Of a DNA stretch of 64,000 nt, positions 37,339-45,042 are shown piece by piece. The DNA comes from Prevotella bivia DSM 20514 (lineage in GTDB: Bacteria > Bacteroidota > Bacteroidia > Bacteroidales > Bacteroidaceae): the NCBI RefSeq assembly GCF_000262545.1, contig NZ_JH660659.1, forward strand, positions 67,240-131,239, written 5' to 3'. The notes beneath the pieces are model-generated. The model was given only the letters and a program-made list of their open reading frames with translations, did not search any database and had not been told where the DNA came from. Within the stretch, counting starts at the first letter, position 1, and every line of letters starts with the position of its first letter. The position numbers and the translations under genes were made by a program.

Positions 37339-37346
37339 TAATTTTG
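37339..37346 (+). promoter_or_regulatory. -7 box upstream of the glucosaminidase gene
   Basis: TAATTTTG, 26 bases before the ATG at 37372. Confidence 0.5.
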
Positions 37347-37371
37347 TAACGATAACTATAATTATTTCTTG

Positions 37372-38331
37372 ATGAGACGATTTCTTTTAATAGCTTTTTC
37401 CTTTTGTTTAAGTTGTTTTTCAGCATTTGCGCAGCAAATAAAGTGGAATCAAACTTACCAGTCATATATTAACAAGTATAAGGATGTGGCTATTCAGGGT
37501 ATGTTAGAGTATGGTGTTCCTGCAAGTATCTCTTTGGCACAAGGGTTATTAGAGAGCGGTGCTGGTATGAGTAATTTATCACAACGTAGTAATAATCACT
37601 TTGGTATTAAATGTCATGGTTGGACAGGTAGAACTGTTTATCATGATGATGATGCTCGAGGGGAATGTTTCAGAGCGTATAACACCGTTTTGGAAAGTTA
37701 TGAAGACCATTGTCTTTTCTTAAAAAATCGTCCTCGTTATAGCAGCTTGTTCCAGTTGAGTCGTACCGATTATAGAGGGTGGGCATACGGATTGAAGAAA
37801 GCTGGTTACGCTACAAATCCTTCTTATGCGCAGTATCTTATTAATATTATAGAGCTTTATCAGTTGTATCAATATGATAATGCTACTAGTTATGATAGCT
37901 TTATGGTGAAGCATAGCGGTGATAAGCCTAATCCTTCTAGTAGAAAACCAATCTTTAATGGTAATGATATGGTTATGGAGAGAGGAGCTCATACTCTACA
38001 TAAGTATAATGATAATTACTATATTGTTGTTCGCCCATCGGATACCTTTAAGTCATTATCGAGAGAATTGAAGATTAGTGCACATAAGTTGGCTAAATAC
38101 AATGAGCGTAAGAAGAAGGATAAATTACAACCAGGTGAGTTTATTTGGTTACAAAAGAAGAGGAAAAAAGCACCGAAAAGCTTCAAAGGTCGTCTTTATA
38201 CGGTGCGCCGAGCAGAGAGTTTATACGATATTGCGCAGAAATATGGTATACGCTTGAAGAGTTTGGTAAAAAAGAATAAGCAACTAGCAGAGAATGGATT
38301 GCATATTGGTGATCAAGTCATCCTTTATTAA
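37372..38331 (+). CDS. Exported GH73-type glucosaminidase with LysM repeats
   Basis: 319 residues: a signal peptide (MRRFLLIAFSFCLSCFSAFA), a glucosaminidase domain (about 25-165; GVPASISLAQGLLESGAGMSNL with the catalytic Glu, NHFGIKCHGWTG, SYEDHCLFL, YATNPSYAQYLINII) and two LysM-like repeats (about 205-260 and 268-319; YTVRRAESLYDIAQKYGIRLKSLVKKN). It should cleave the peptidoglycan glycan chain in the periplasm, for growth or division. The ATG at 37372 is preferred over the TTG one codon earlier. Confidence 0.9.
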   Translation: MRRFLLIAFSFCLSCFSAFAQQIKWNQTYQSYINKYKDVAIQGMLEYGVPASISLAQGLLESGAGMSNLSQRSNNHFGIKCHGWTGRTVYHDDDARGECFRAYNTVLESYEDHCLFLKNRPRYSSLFQLSRTDYRGWAYGLKKAGYATNPSYAQYLINIIELYQLYQYDNATSYDSFMVKHSGDKPNPSSRKPIFNGNDMVMERGAHTLHKYNDNYYIVVRPSDTFKSLSRELKISAHKLAKYNERKKKDKLQPGEFIWLQKKRKKAPKSFKGRLYTVRRAESLYDIAQKYGIRLKSLVKKNKQLAENGLHIGDQVILY

Positions 38332-38350
38332 TTTGTTGTGCATACAAGAT

Positions 38351-38388
38351 AGAAGCCCCTTAAACGCATTAGCATTTAAGGGGCTTCT
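38351..38388. terminator. Bidirectional terminator between convergent genes
   Basis: AGAAGCCCCTTAAA (38351-38364) is complementary to 38375-38388. It separates the glucosaminidase gene from the leftward GTPase gene; the T-runs are weak. Confidence 0.75.
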
Positions 38389-38412
38389 AACTATATTTGA
38401 TAGTATCAACTA

Positions 38413-39651
38413 CTATTTTACCTCTTTTTTCAAGCAAAGATCTAATTCTTTGCGGATTGCAGTTTCATCAAGATTTTGACCTATAAAAACTAGCTTTTGC
38501 ATGCGGTCTCCATAAGGTTCTTCCCAGTCTTTAGCAACTTTAGGATTGTTTTTGAGTAATTCGTTGAGTTCTTGTTGTGGCATTGTAGCATACCATTGAC
38601 CAGCATTGCGTAATTCTACTTGCCTACCTGCTTGCTCGAAAACGTAGCAAATATCGGGTTCTGAAGCAAAATAGCATAAACCTTTACAACGGATAATTTC
38701 TTTAGGCCATTTGCGAGCCACAAAGTCATCAAAGAAATTTATATCGAGAGCTGGTCGAGCATAATATACAAAGGTCTGAATGTTATATTCTAAAGCCTCT
38801 CCGCTTTCTTCATTTTCTATTCCATGATGGTGGTGGTGATGTCCATGATGATGGTTATTCTCATGATTATGATGTTGTTCATCGTGATCATCGTCTTTAT
38901 GACCATGATCGTGAGTTTCTTCACCTTCAATGGCGGCTATCCATGCTGGTGATGTTACCACCTTATCAAAATCAAAAGCCTTTGTATTTATAATTTTAGA
39001 TAGTTCTACATCTCCATAATTGCATTCAATAATTTCTACATTAGGCTGAAGCGCATGTATGATGTTTTTTACTTTTAGAAGTTCTGTCTTGCTTACTTCA
39101 TCCACTTTATTTAGTAATACAGTATTGCAGAACTCTATTTGCTGGATAAGCAAGTTTTCGATATCGTCCTCGCCAAGATCTTTCTTCATAAGTGTATTGC
39201 CTGCAGAAAATTCGTCGCACATACGTTTTGCATCCACAACGGTAACGATAGAGTCTATTATTGCAACACCTTCTTTTGCCATATCTGGGTACATCTGTGG
39301 ATATACACTAATGGTTTGAGCGATAGGAGCAGGTTCACAAATTCCACTAGCTTCGATAACAATATAATCGAATTTATGTTGTGATATGATTTCATTAAGC
39401 TGTTGTACAAGATCCATTTTTAGTGTGCAGCAGATGCATCCATTTTGGAGTGCTACCAAAGAATCATCTTTCTCATCTACAATACCACCTTTTTCTATAA
39501 GGTTAGCATCAATATTTACTTCACCTATGTCGTTAACAATAACGGCAAATTTTATTCCTTTCTCATTTGAGAGTATTCTGTTTACGAGAGTAGTCTTTCC
39601 GCTTCCAAGATAACCAGTAAGCAAAAGGACAGGAGTTTCTATTTTTTCCAT
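38413..39651 (-). CDS. COG0523-family metal-chaperone GTPase (CobW/ZigA type)
   Basis: 412 residues. The P-loop GYLGSGKTTLVNRIL is followed by the family metal site GCICCTLK (CxCC) and IEASGICEPAPIAQT, then NKVDEV. Between about 245 and 285 lies a His/Asp-rich run (EETHDHGHKDDDHDEQ...HHHGHHHHHHG), suggesting zinc or similar metal binding. The C-terminal domain is the CobW-C type. The family hands metals, often zinc, to client enzymes. No zinc-regulator site was identified. Confidence 0.88.
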   Translation of the reverse strand: MEKIETPVLLLTGYLGSGKTTLVNRILSNEKGIKFAVIVNDIGEVNIDANLIEKGGIVDEKDDSLVALQNGCICCTLKMDLVQQLNEIISQHKFDYIVIEASGICEPAPIAQTISVYPQMYPDMAKEGVAIIDSIVTVVDAKRMCDEFSAGNTLMKKDLGEDDIENLLIQQIEFCNTVLLNKVDEVSKTELLKVKNIIHALQPNVEIIECNYGDVELSKIINTKAFDFDKVVTSPAWIAAIEGEETHDHGHKDDDHDEQHHNHENNHHHGHHHHHHGIENEESGEALEYNIQTFVYYARPALDINFFDDFVARKWPKEIIRCKGLCYFASEPDICYVFEQAGRQVELRNAGQWYATMPQQELNELLKNNPKVAKDWEEPYGDRMQKLVFIGQNLDETAIRKELDLCLKKEVK

Positions 39652-39763
39652 ATTCTGTTATAAATATTTTTTATCTATTTTGTTGTTATGTATGTAAAGA
39701 TACAAACTTTGTGCCACAAAAAAGGAAGTATAAGTGCTAATAAATGCCAATACATAAATATTT

Positions 39764-39795
39764 ATTGGTTGGGTAAGATAATTCTATTATCTTTG
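39764..39795 (+). promoter_or_regulatory. Promoter of the DUF4923-like gene
   Basis: ATTG at 39764-39767, a 20-bp spacer, then TATCTTTG at 39788-39795. Confidence 0.65.
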
Positions 39796-39837
39796 TATAA
39801 TTATTAGAGAAGTTATAAAAAATAAAAGAATAAGCAA

Positions 39838-40485
39838 ATGAAAAAAGTATTTATGGCAACTGCTTTGGCAGTAACATTAGGTGTGCAAACTACTCTTGCG
39901 CAAAGTACATCAACTACTAGTACTAAGAAAAAGTCGAATAGTATCTTGGGAGATATTCTCAGTTCAGCAACAAAGGGATCAACACTTGGAGATGTCTTAG
40001 GTTCAGTAACAGGTCTCAATAAAATTACAGCAGAAAGTCTTGTAGGTACATGGAAGTATAATGAGCCGGGTATATCTTTTGTTTCAGACAACCTGTTACT
40101 AAGTGTTGGTGGAGAGGTTGCAGCAGCAAAGATAAAGAGTAATTTGATGACACAATATAAGAAAGTAGGTATTACAAGTAGTAATACCGTGTTTACTTTT
40201 AATAAAAATAAAACATTCAAAGCAAAAATAGACGGTAAACCTTTAGTTGGTACTTGGGTATTGAATGAATCAACACAGATGCTTACATTGAATACTTTGC
40301 TGTTTAATTTAAACGGTTATGTACGTGAGAATACCAATGGAATAGAGCTGACTTTTGAATCAAAGAAAATTTTAACTTTATTCCAAACTGTAGCTAAATT
40401 TAGTGGAAATGCTACTTTATCTACTATTGGTGATCTGTCAAAGAACTATGATGGGATGCGTGTAGGTTTTAATCTTACGAAGTAA
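39838..40485 (+). CDS. Exported DUF4923-like, lipocalin-type protein
   Basis: 215 residues with a signal peptide (MKKVFMATALAVTLGVQTTLAQ), a Ser/Thr/Lys-rich linker and a body with the strings GTWKYNEPGISFVSDNLL, FTFNKNKTFKAKIDGKPLVGTWVLNE and LTLFQTVAKFSGNATLSTIG. This agrees with the DUF4923 family of Bacteroidetes, thought to be beta-barrel (lipocalin-like) and of unknown function. The gene is monocistronic and has its own promoter and terminator. Confidence 0.75.
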   Translation: MKKVFMATALAVTLGVQTTLAQSTSTTSTKKKSNSILGDILSSATKGSTLGDVLGSVTGLNKITAESLVGTWKYNEPGISFVSDNLLLSVGGEVAAAKIKSNLMTQYKKVGITSSNTVFTFNKNKTFKAKIDGKPLVGTWVLNESTQMLTLNTLLFNLNGYVRENTNGIELTFESKKILTLFQTVAKFSGNATLSTIGDLSKNYDGMRVGFNLTK

Positions 40486-40512
40486 GCTTACTATTTATAG
40501 AAAAAGCATCAA

Positions 40513-40542
40513 GCGGAATATTATAAAGTATTCCGTTTTCTA
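40513..40542 (+). terminator. Terminator after the DUF4923-like gene
   Basis: CGGAATA and TATTCCG arms around an ~8-base loop (TTATAAAG), followed by TTTTC. Confidence 0.7.
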
Positions 40543-40580
40543 TCCGCTGATCCGAAAATTGAGAGTTGATAATTACCCGT

Positions 40581-40695
40581 CCCCTTATCCAATGGATAAA
40601 TGATAATTATCTGTCTCTATATGTTTGTTATGGATGTTATGGACGAAGTTGTTATCCAATTGGATAACAACACATCTGATCAATTGGATAAGGGT
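40581..40695. repeat. Cluster of TTATCCAATTGGATAA-type palindromes
   Basis: TTATCCAATGGATAA at 40585-40599; a perfect 24-bp palindrome centred on TTATCCAATTGGATAA at 40652-40667 (arms extend to GTTG/CAAC, 40648-40671); and a half-degenerate copy ending GGATAAGGG at 40694. The GGATAA half-sites of the last two are 24 bp apart. The outer copies are arranged as CCCTTATCCAAT and ATTGGATAAGGG, mirror images of each other. It differs in sequence from the 22-bp arrays. Confidence 0.75.
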
Positions 40696-40821
40696 ACTAT
40701 CTCTCTACTGTTTAGCAAGTATAGATAATTCTCCTACCTTTTTCCTGCTGAGTCATTGAGAGGTCTAGCTTATGAAATAATTTTACTTTATAAAAAGTGC
40801 TTCTCGTTAAAATATTAGCTA

Positions 40822-40956
40822 TAACAAACTGATAGACATATAGTTGCAAAAGGTGATGTTTTACAATGCAAAAGGTGATGTTTTAATGCGTAAAAGATGA
40901 CCTTTTACATCATAAAAGGTAGCCTTTTGCAATTAAAAAGCTGATGTATGGGATAG
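40822..40956. repeat. 22-bp-phased pseudo-palindrome array C with conserved flanks
   Basis: 15-mers start at 40848, 40870, 40892, 40914 and 40936, exactly 22 bp apart: AAAAGGTGATGTTTT twice, AAAAGATGACCTTTT, AAAAGGTAGCCTTTT and AAAAGCTGATGTATG. Its flanks TAACA..CTGATA..CAT..GTT and ATGTATGGGATAG match array B. It lies in the 1.2-kb gap between the DUF4923-like gene and htrA, next to the palindrome cluster and a pseudogene. Confidence 0.92.
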
Positions 40957-40991
40957 AGGTTAAGAATTAGTTTTACAATCAAAGGGAAGTC

Positions 40992-41291
40992 TTGCCTCTG
41001 AAAAATAGGAAAAATCTTGCTATTAACGGCAAAAATAACTTGCTATCAAAAACTAAGTTTCTTAATTCAGGAGCAGTATTTCTCCCTGCAAATGGTTCTA
41101 GAAATGTATATTCAAGTGGATCAACCGTTTCTGTTGTTGAGCTAAACTCACATCTTAATTATTGGAGTACTACTTCAAATGGTTCGTATATCGGACACAT
41201 TAATTTTAATCGAGACGAATTTATCACACTTACCTATAATACTAATGATGGTGGTTACGGTGTTCGTTTGGTGCAAACGGTTAATCCATAA
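40992..41291 (+). pseudogene. C-terminal remnant of a FISUMP-type surface-protein domain
   Basis: A 99-codon open frame without any Met. The second half reads FLPANGSRNVYSSGSTVSVV...NYWSTTSNGSYIGHINF...GGYGVRLVQ, the pattern of the 'Fibrobacter succinogenes major paralogous' domain ending (FLPAAGYR...YYWSST...G.SVRLV) common in Bacteroidetes surface and fimbrial proteins. No promoter, start or N-terminal part is visible upstream, where the 22-bp array lies. I take it as the relic of a deleted or recombined gene. Confidence 0.55.
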
Positions 41292-41341
41292 CAAATTACT
41301 ATTCAATCAGTAGCACGCTATAATGTGCAAGAAGATATATT

Positions 41342-41392
41342 ATTCGGTTTGCCGTCATTTCACAAAGGAATGGCGGCGAATTTTTGTTTATA
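41342..41392 (+). terminator. Imperfect hairpin with T-run after the surface-protein remnant
   Basis: The TTCGGTTTGCCGTCATTTC region pairs imperfectly with GAATGGCGGCGAA, followed by TTTTTG. It is consistent with the relic having once been a transcribed gene. From here to the htrA promoter (41393-41604) only AT-rich sequence is seen. Confidence 0.5.
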
Positions 41393-41604
41393 CATATTTT
41401 GTTTTTCTTTTGTTCGCATCTTGTGTTAACTTAATTTTTTACTTATATATTAAGGTGGCTTCGCTATTTTATTAACATAATAGCAAGTATAAACGAATTT
41501 AAAATTATCTTTTGTGTACTTTAAATGCCGTTAATTGTTAAATTCAAACTGTTAAAATCGAATAAATACAAGTATGCTTTTAGGCTTATTACGTTTTTTA
41601 CCTT

Positions 41605-41612
41605 TATATTTG
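41605..41612 (+). promoter_or_regulatory. -7 box upstream of htrA
   Basis: TATATTTG; the transcript would have a ~85-base leader before the htrA ATG. Confidence 0.55.
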
Positions 41613-41702
41613 CATTATCAAACCCCAGCAATTGAGGTATAACGCGTTCGAAGTACGAAAAAATAAATATCGAAAATAACAAATAAAAAAGATAGAGTTA
41701 AG

Positions 41703-43181
41703 ATGAAGAACTTATCAAAAATTCTTGTAGGCGCAACTTGTGTTACCGCCCTCGCCTTATCAACAGGCGCATTTATGAAGGTTTATGCCGCTCCAGTGTT
41801 TTCTTCAGTAACAGCCGGACCTGGTCAACCAGTCGATTTAACATACGCATCGGAGAAAGCACTCCCTGCAGTAGTTCATATTAAGTATGTACAGAACTCA
41901 AAGACGAAGACCGTTGATGTGCAAGAAGATCCGTTTGGTGGCTTCTTCGATCCTTTCGGCTTTTTCGATCAGTTCCAAGGTGGACAAGGTGGTTCACGTC
42001 GTCAGCAAATACAAACTCCTAAACGACAAGCTACAGGTAGTGGTGTTATCATATCATCGGATGGCTATATAGTAACTAATAATCACGTTGTGGAAGGTGC
42101 CGACGAACTCACCGTAACCCTCAACGACAATCGTGAGTATAATGCGAAGATAGTAGGAACAGATAAGCAAACCGATCTTGCGCTTATAAAGGTCAATGCA
42201 AAAAACTTACCAGCTCTTCCTATTGGCGATTCCGAGAAGTTGAAGGTAGGCGAGTGGGTTATCGCTGTAGGCAATCCTTACAACCTAAGTTCTACAGTTA
42301 CAGCAGGTATTGTAAGTGCTAAGTCGCGTGGTCTTGGTGCTACACATGGTGGTATAGAGAGTTTTATACAGACCGATGCAGCCATTAATCCGGGTAACTC
42401 TGGGGGTGCACTTGTCAATACGCAAGGCGAGCTAGTGGGTATTAATGCTATGCTTTATTCTCAGACAGGTTCGTATAGTGGTTATGGTTTTGCTATTCCT
42501 ACTTCTATTATGACAAAGGTGGTAGAGGATATAAAAAAGTATGGCAGTGTACAGCGTGTGATGCTAGGTATTCAAGGTGGCGACGTTCTCAACTATATCA
42601 ACGCTCAGAAGGAAGAAGGCAAGACAGTGGATTTGGGTACCAATGAGGGAGTTTACGTTGATAAGGTAGATGAAGAAGGTAATGGAGCTTCAGCAGGTTT
42701 GCAGAAAGGCGATGTTATCACCCAATTTGATGGCACAAAGGTAACCAAGATGGCAGAGTTACAGCAGGCACTCAATGCGAAACGTCCTGGCGATAAGGCT
42801 AATATTACCTATCTTCGCAATAAGAAAAGTATCACAAAGACAATCGTTCTAAAAAATGCACAAGGTACTACAAAACTTCTTGAGCAAGCTGATATTGATG
42901 TGTTAGGTGGTCAGTTCCGTCCTGTTAGTCAGACTCTAAAACAACAACTTGGTATTAGCTATGGACTAGAAGTAATGAAGGTAAGCAGTGGTGCGTTGAA
43001 ACAAGCAGGTATTCCTCGTGGTTATATTATTCAGAATGTAAACGACAATCCTGTTAAGACCATTGACGATTTGCAAGCTATTGTGAAGAAGTCGTCGACA
43101 AGCAAAGATCCTGTTCTCTACATTCAGGGTATTTACCCAACAGGTAAGAAAGGCTATTTTGCTGTGCCTTTGTCAGAATAA
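41703..43181 (+). CDS. htrA: Periplasmic serine protease/chaperone of the HtrA/DegP family
   Basis: 492 residues: an N-terminal signal sequence (1-30), a trypsin-like domain with triad His128 (TNNHVVEG), Asp158 (TDLALIKV) and Ser233 (NPGNSGGAL), then two PDZ domains (about 290-385 and 400-490; ASAGLQKGDVITQFDGTKV, KQAGIPRGYIIQNVNDNPV). A disordered FGGFFDPFGFFDQFQGGQGG loop near 78-98 is typical of DegP's LA loop. It degrades or refolds damaged envelope proteins. A terminator follows at once, and the second IS1634-type copy lies just beyond. Confidence 0.95.
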   Translation: MKNLSKILVGATCVTALALSTGAFMKVYAAPVFSSVTAGPGQPVDLTYASEKALPAVVHIKYVQNSKTKTVDVQEDPFGGFFDPFGFFDQFQGGQGGSRRQQIQTPKRQATGSGVIISSDGYIVTNNHVVEGADELTVTLNDNREYNAKIVGTDKQTDLALIKVNAKNLPALPIGDSEKLKVGEWVIAVGNPYNLSSTVTAGIVSAKSRGLGATHGGIESFIQTDAAINPGNSGGALVNTQGELVGINAMLYSQTGSYSGYGFAIPTSIMTKVVEDIKKYGSVQRVMLGIQGGDVLNYINAQKEEGKTVDLGTNEGVYVDKVDEEGNGASAGLQKGDVITQFDGTKVTKMAELQQALNAKRPGDKANITYLRNKKSITKTIVLKNAQGTTKLLEQADIDVLGGQFRPVSQTLKQQLGISYGLEVMKVSSGALKQAGIPRGYIIQNVNDNPVKTIDDLQAIVKKSSTSKDPVLYIQGIYPTGKKGYFAVPLSE

Positions 43182-43221
43182 AGTCGATATTGGCTCTTAA
43201 AAGGGTCATAACGTTATAAAG

Positions 43222-43271
43222 AAAATCCCTATCAGGTGAGTGGTTAAAAACACTCCGCTGATAGGGATTTT
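43222..43271. terminator. Terminator after htrA (right arm inside the IS target duplication)
   Basis: AAAATCCCTATCA (43222-43234) pairs with TGATAGGGATTTT (43259-43271), with an inner GAGTG/CACTC stem. The right arm lies within the 65-bp segment duplicated by the IS insertion, so a second copy of that arm exists at 44996-45008. Confidence 0.88.
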
Positions 43272-43305
43272 ACTTGTTATTTCTGCTTATTTTGCTAAAC
43301 TTTTT
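43241..43305 (+). repeat. Left copy of the 65-bp target duplication of IS copy 2
   Basis: Identical to 44978-45042. It contains the last codons of kup as a small relic; the functional 3' end of kup is in the right copy. Confidence 0.93.
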
Positions 43306-44977
43306 CCTGACTTCGTCACTCAAAAAATACGTATTTTACAACTAATTGATAAACAAAGTTTTGTATCTTTGCGTCACCTGTTTTTGGGTGACGCAAAAGG
43401 TTTTTTAACTATGTTTGTCAGAAAGAAAAGACATCGTTCCGGCAATATTGGAGTTATTGTTGTCGAGAAAATTGGAGGTAAAATGAAGGAACTTGCCACA
43501 ATTGGAGTAGCATATAATGAAGACGAGGTCGAAAATCTTGTGAATGAAGCAAAAGAATGGATTACTAGAGAGAATTTACGCCGCCATCCCCAGCTTGATC
43601 TATTCGGCGAGGAACGTGAGGCCTGCGACCGCGAGCGTGAAGAGGTTCGCCGTGTTCTGTCCAATGTCAGCAATATCCTTCTCAACGGATGCGACTTGAT
43701 ATTGGACCGCACTTTTGACAGGATTGGCTTCAACCGTATTGACGACGAAGTGTTCCGCAAGCTCGTGAAAGCCCGCCTGGCATATCCGACGAGCAAGGCT
43801 GCCACGGTTGAATACCTGAAAAACCATTTTGACGAAGATGTGGATCTCTCAAAAATCTATCGCTATCTTGACAAGCTTAGCGACCATCAGCACGAAATTG
43901 TACAGGATATAAGTGTGCACCATACCGCTAAACTGTTTGGTGGCAATATCGGCGTGTTATTCTATGATGTCACCACACTTTACTTTGAAGCAGATTATGA
44001 GGATGAATTACGAAAGACAGGTTTCTCGAAAGAGGGACGTCACAGTAATCCTCAAATCATACTTGGACTGCTTGTCAGCCTTGGTGGCTATCCGCTTGCC
44101 TATTGCATCCATGAAGGCAACAAATATGAGGGTCATACGATGCTGCCGACGATAAACGAGTTTGTAAGCAAATACGGATTGGAAAACTTCGTTGTGGTGG
44201 CAGATTCCGGTCTGATGAACAATGCCAACATAGCGGAACTTGAATCGCATGGCTACAAGTATATAATAGGTGCGAAGATAAAGAATGAAAGTCAGGAGGT
44301 CAAGAACTGGATACTGGAACAGCCCAAGCGCGACTGCCAGATGGTTGAATATGACAAAGGAGGCGGACGGCGTCTCTTGGTCGGCTATACTGATGATCGT
44401 GCAAAGAAAGATGCCTATAACCGCGAAAAAGGTATACGCAGGTTAGAAAAAGCTTACAAGCATGGTGCGCTCACTAAAGGCAACATCAACAAAAGAGGCT
44501 ACAATAAGTTTTTATCCATGGATGGTGAAGTGAAAGTCGCCATCAACTATGACCGTGTTGCCGACGACTCCAAATGGGACGGCCTAAAAGGATATATCAC
44601 CAATACGGATATGCCGATACAGAATGTATACACGGCATATCACAACCTTTGGCATGTAGAAAGGGCTTTCCGTATAGCAAAATCAAAGATAGAGATACGT
44701 CCCATGTTCCATTTTACACGCAAACGAATCGAGGCCCATATATGTATCTGTTTCGTGGCTTTGAAAGTATACAAGGAATTGGAGCGTATGCTGAAGACCT
44801 CAGAGATTAAGATGAGCGTAGACAAGGTGCTTGCATTGGCAAAGACAATCACAACGATACAAATCAAGCTACCTCTGAACAAGGAGGTTTATACACAAAC
44901 AATGCTGATGACAAGGCATCAGAAAATAGCTAAACTATTTGATGAGGATTTTTGGGTGACGCAATGACGAAGTCAGG
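43306..44977 (+). mobile_element. IS1634-family insertion sequence, copy 2 (1,672 bp)
   Basis: Same ends (CCTGACTTCGTCA and its reverse complement), same length and the same orientation as copy 1 at 13954-15625. It is inserted at the 3' end of kup with a 65-bp target duplication. The internal promoter (-7 box at 43364-43371), hairpin and subterminal repeats are as in copy 1. Confidence 0.94.
43411..44967 (+). CDS. IS1634-family DDE transposase, copy 2
   Basis: 518 residues, nearly identical to the copy at 14059; I count seven differences (for example Ala for Ser in KELATIG, Arg for Cys in CDRER, Pro for Ser in EQPKRD). All DDE positions and the WHVERAFR signature are kept, so it appears functional. 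The start is placed at the equivalent internal ATG, because the longer frame opens in the flanking target DNA. Confidence 0.92.
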   Translation: MFVRKKRHRSGNIGVIVVEKIGGKMKELATIGVAYNEDEVENLVNEAKEWITRENLRRHPQLDLFGEEREACDREREEVRRVLSNVSNILLNGCDLILDRTFDRIGFNRIDDEVFRKLVKARLAYPTSKAATVEYLKNHFDEDVDLSKIYRYLDKLSDHQHEIVQDISVHHTAKLFGGNIGVLFYDVTTLYFEADYEDELRKTGFSKEGRHSNPQIILGLLVSLGGYPLAYCIHEGNKYEGHTMLPTINEFVSKYGLENFVVVADSGLMNNANIAELESHGYKYIIGAKIKNESQEVKNWILEQPKRDCQMVEYDKGGGRRLLVGYTDDRAKKDAYNREKGIRRLEKAYKHGALTKGNINKRGYNKFLSMDGEVKVAINYDRVADDSKWDGLKGYITNTDMPIQNVYTAYHNLWHVERAFRIAKSKIEIRPMFHFTRKRIEAHICICFVALKVYKELERMLKTSEIKMSVDKVLALAKTITTIQIKLPLNKEVYTQTMLMTRHQKIAKLFDEDFWVTQ

Positions 44978-45042
44978 TGGTTAAAAACACTCCGCTGATA
45001 GGGATTTTACTTGTTATTTCTGCTTATTTTGCTAAACTTTTT
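44978..45042 (+). repeat. Right copy of the 65-bp target duplication of IS copy 2
   Basis: Identical to 43241-43305; it includes the stop codon and last codons of kup (45032-45042). Confidence 0.93.
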
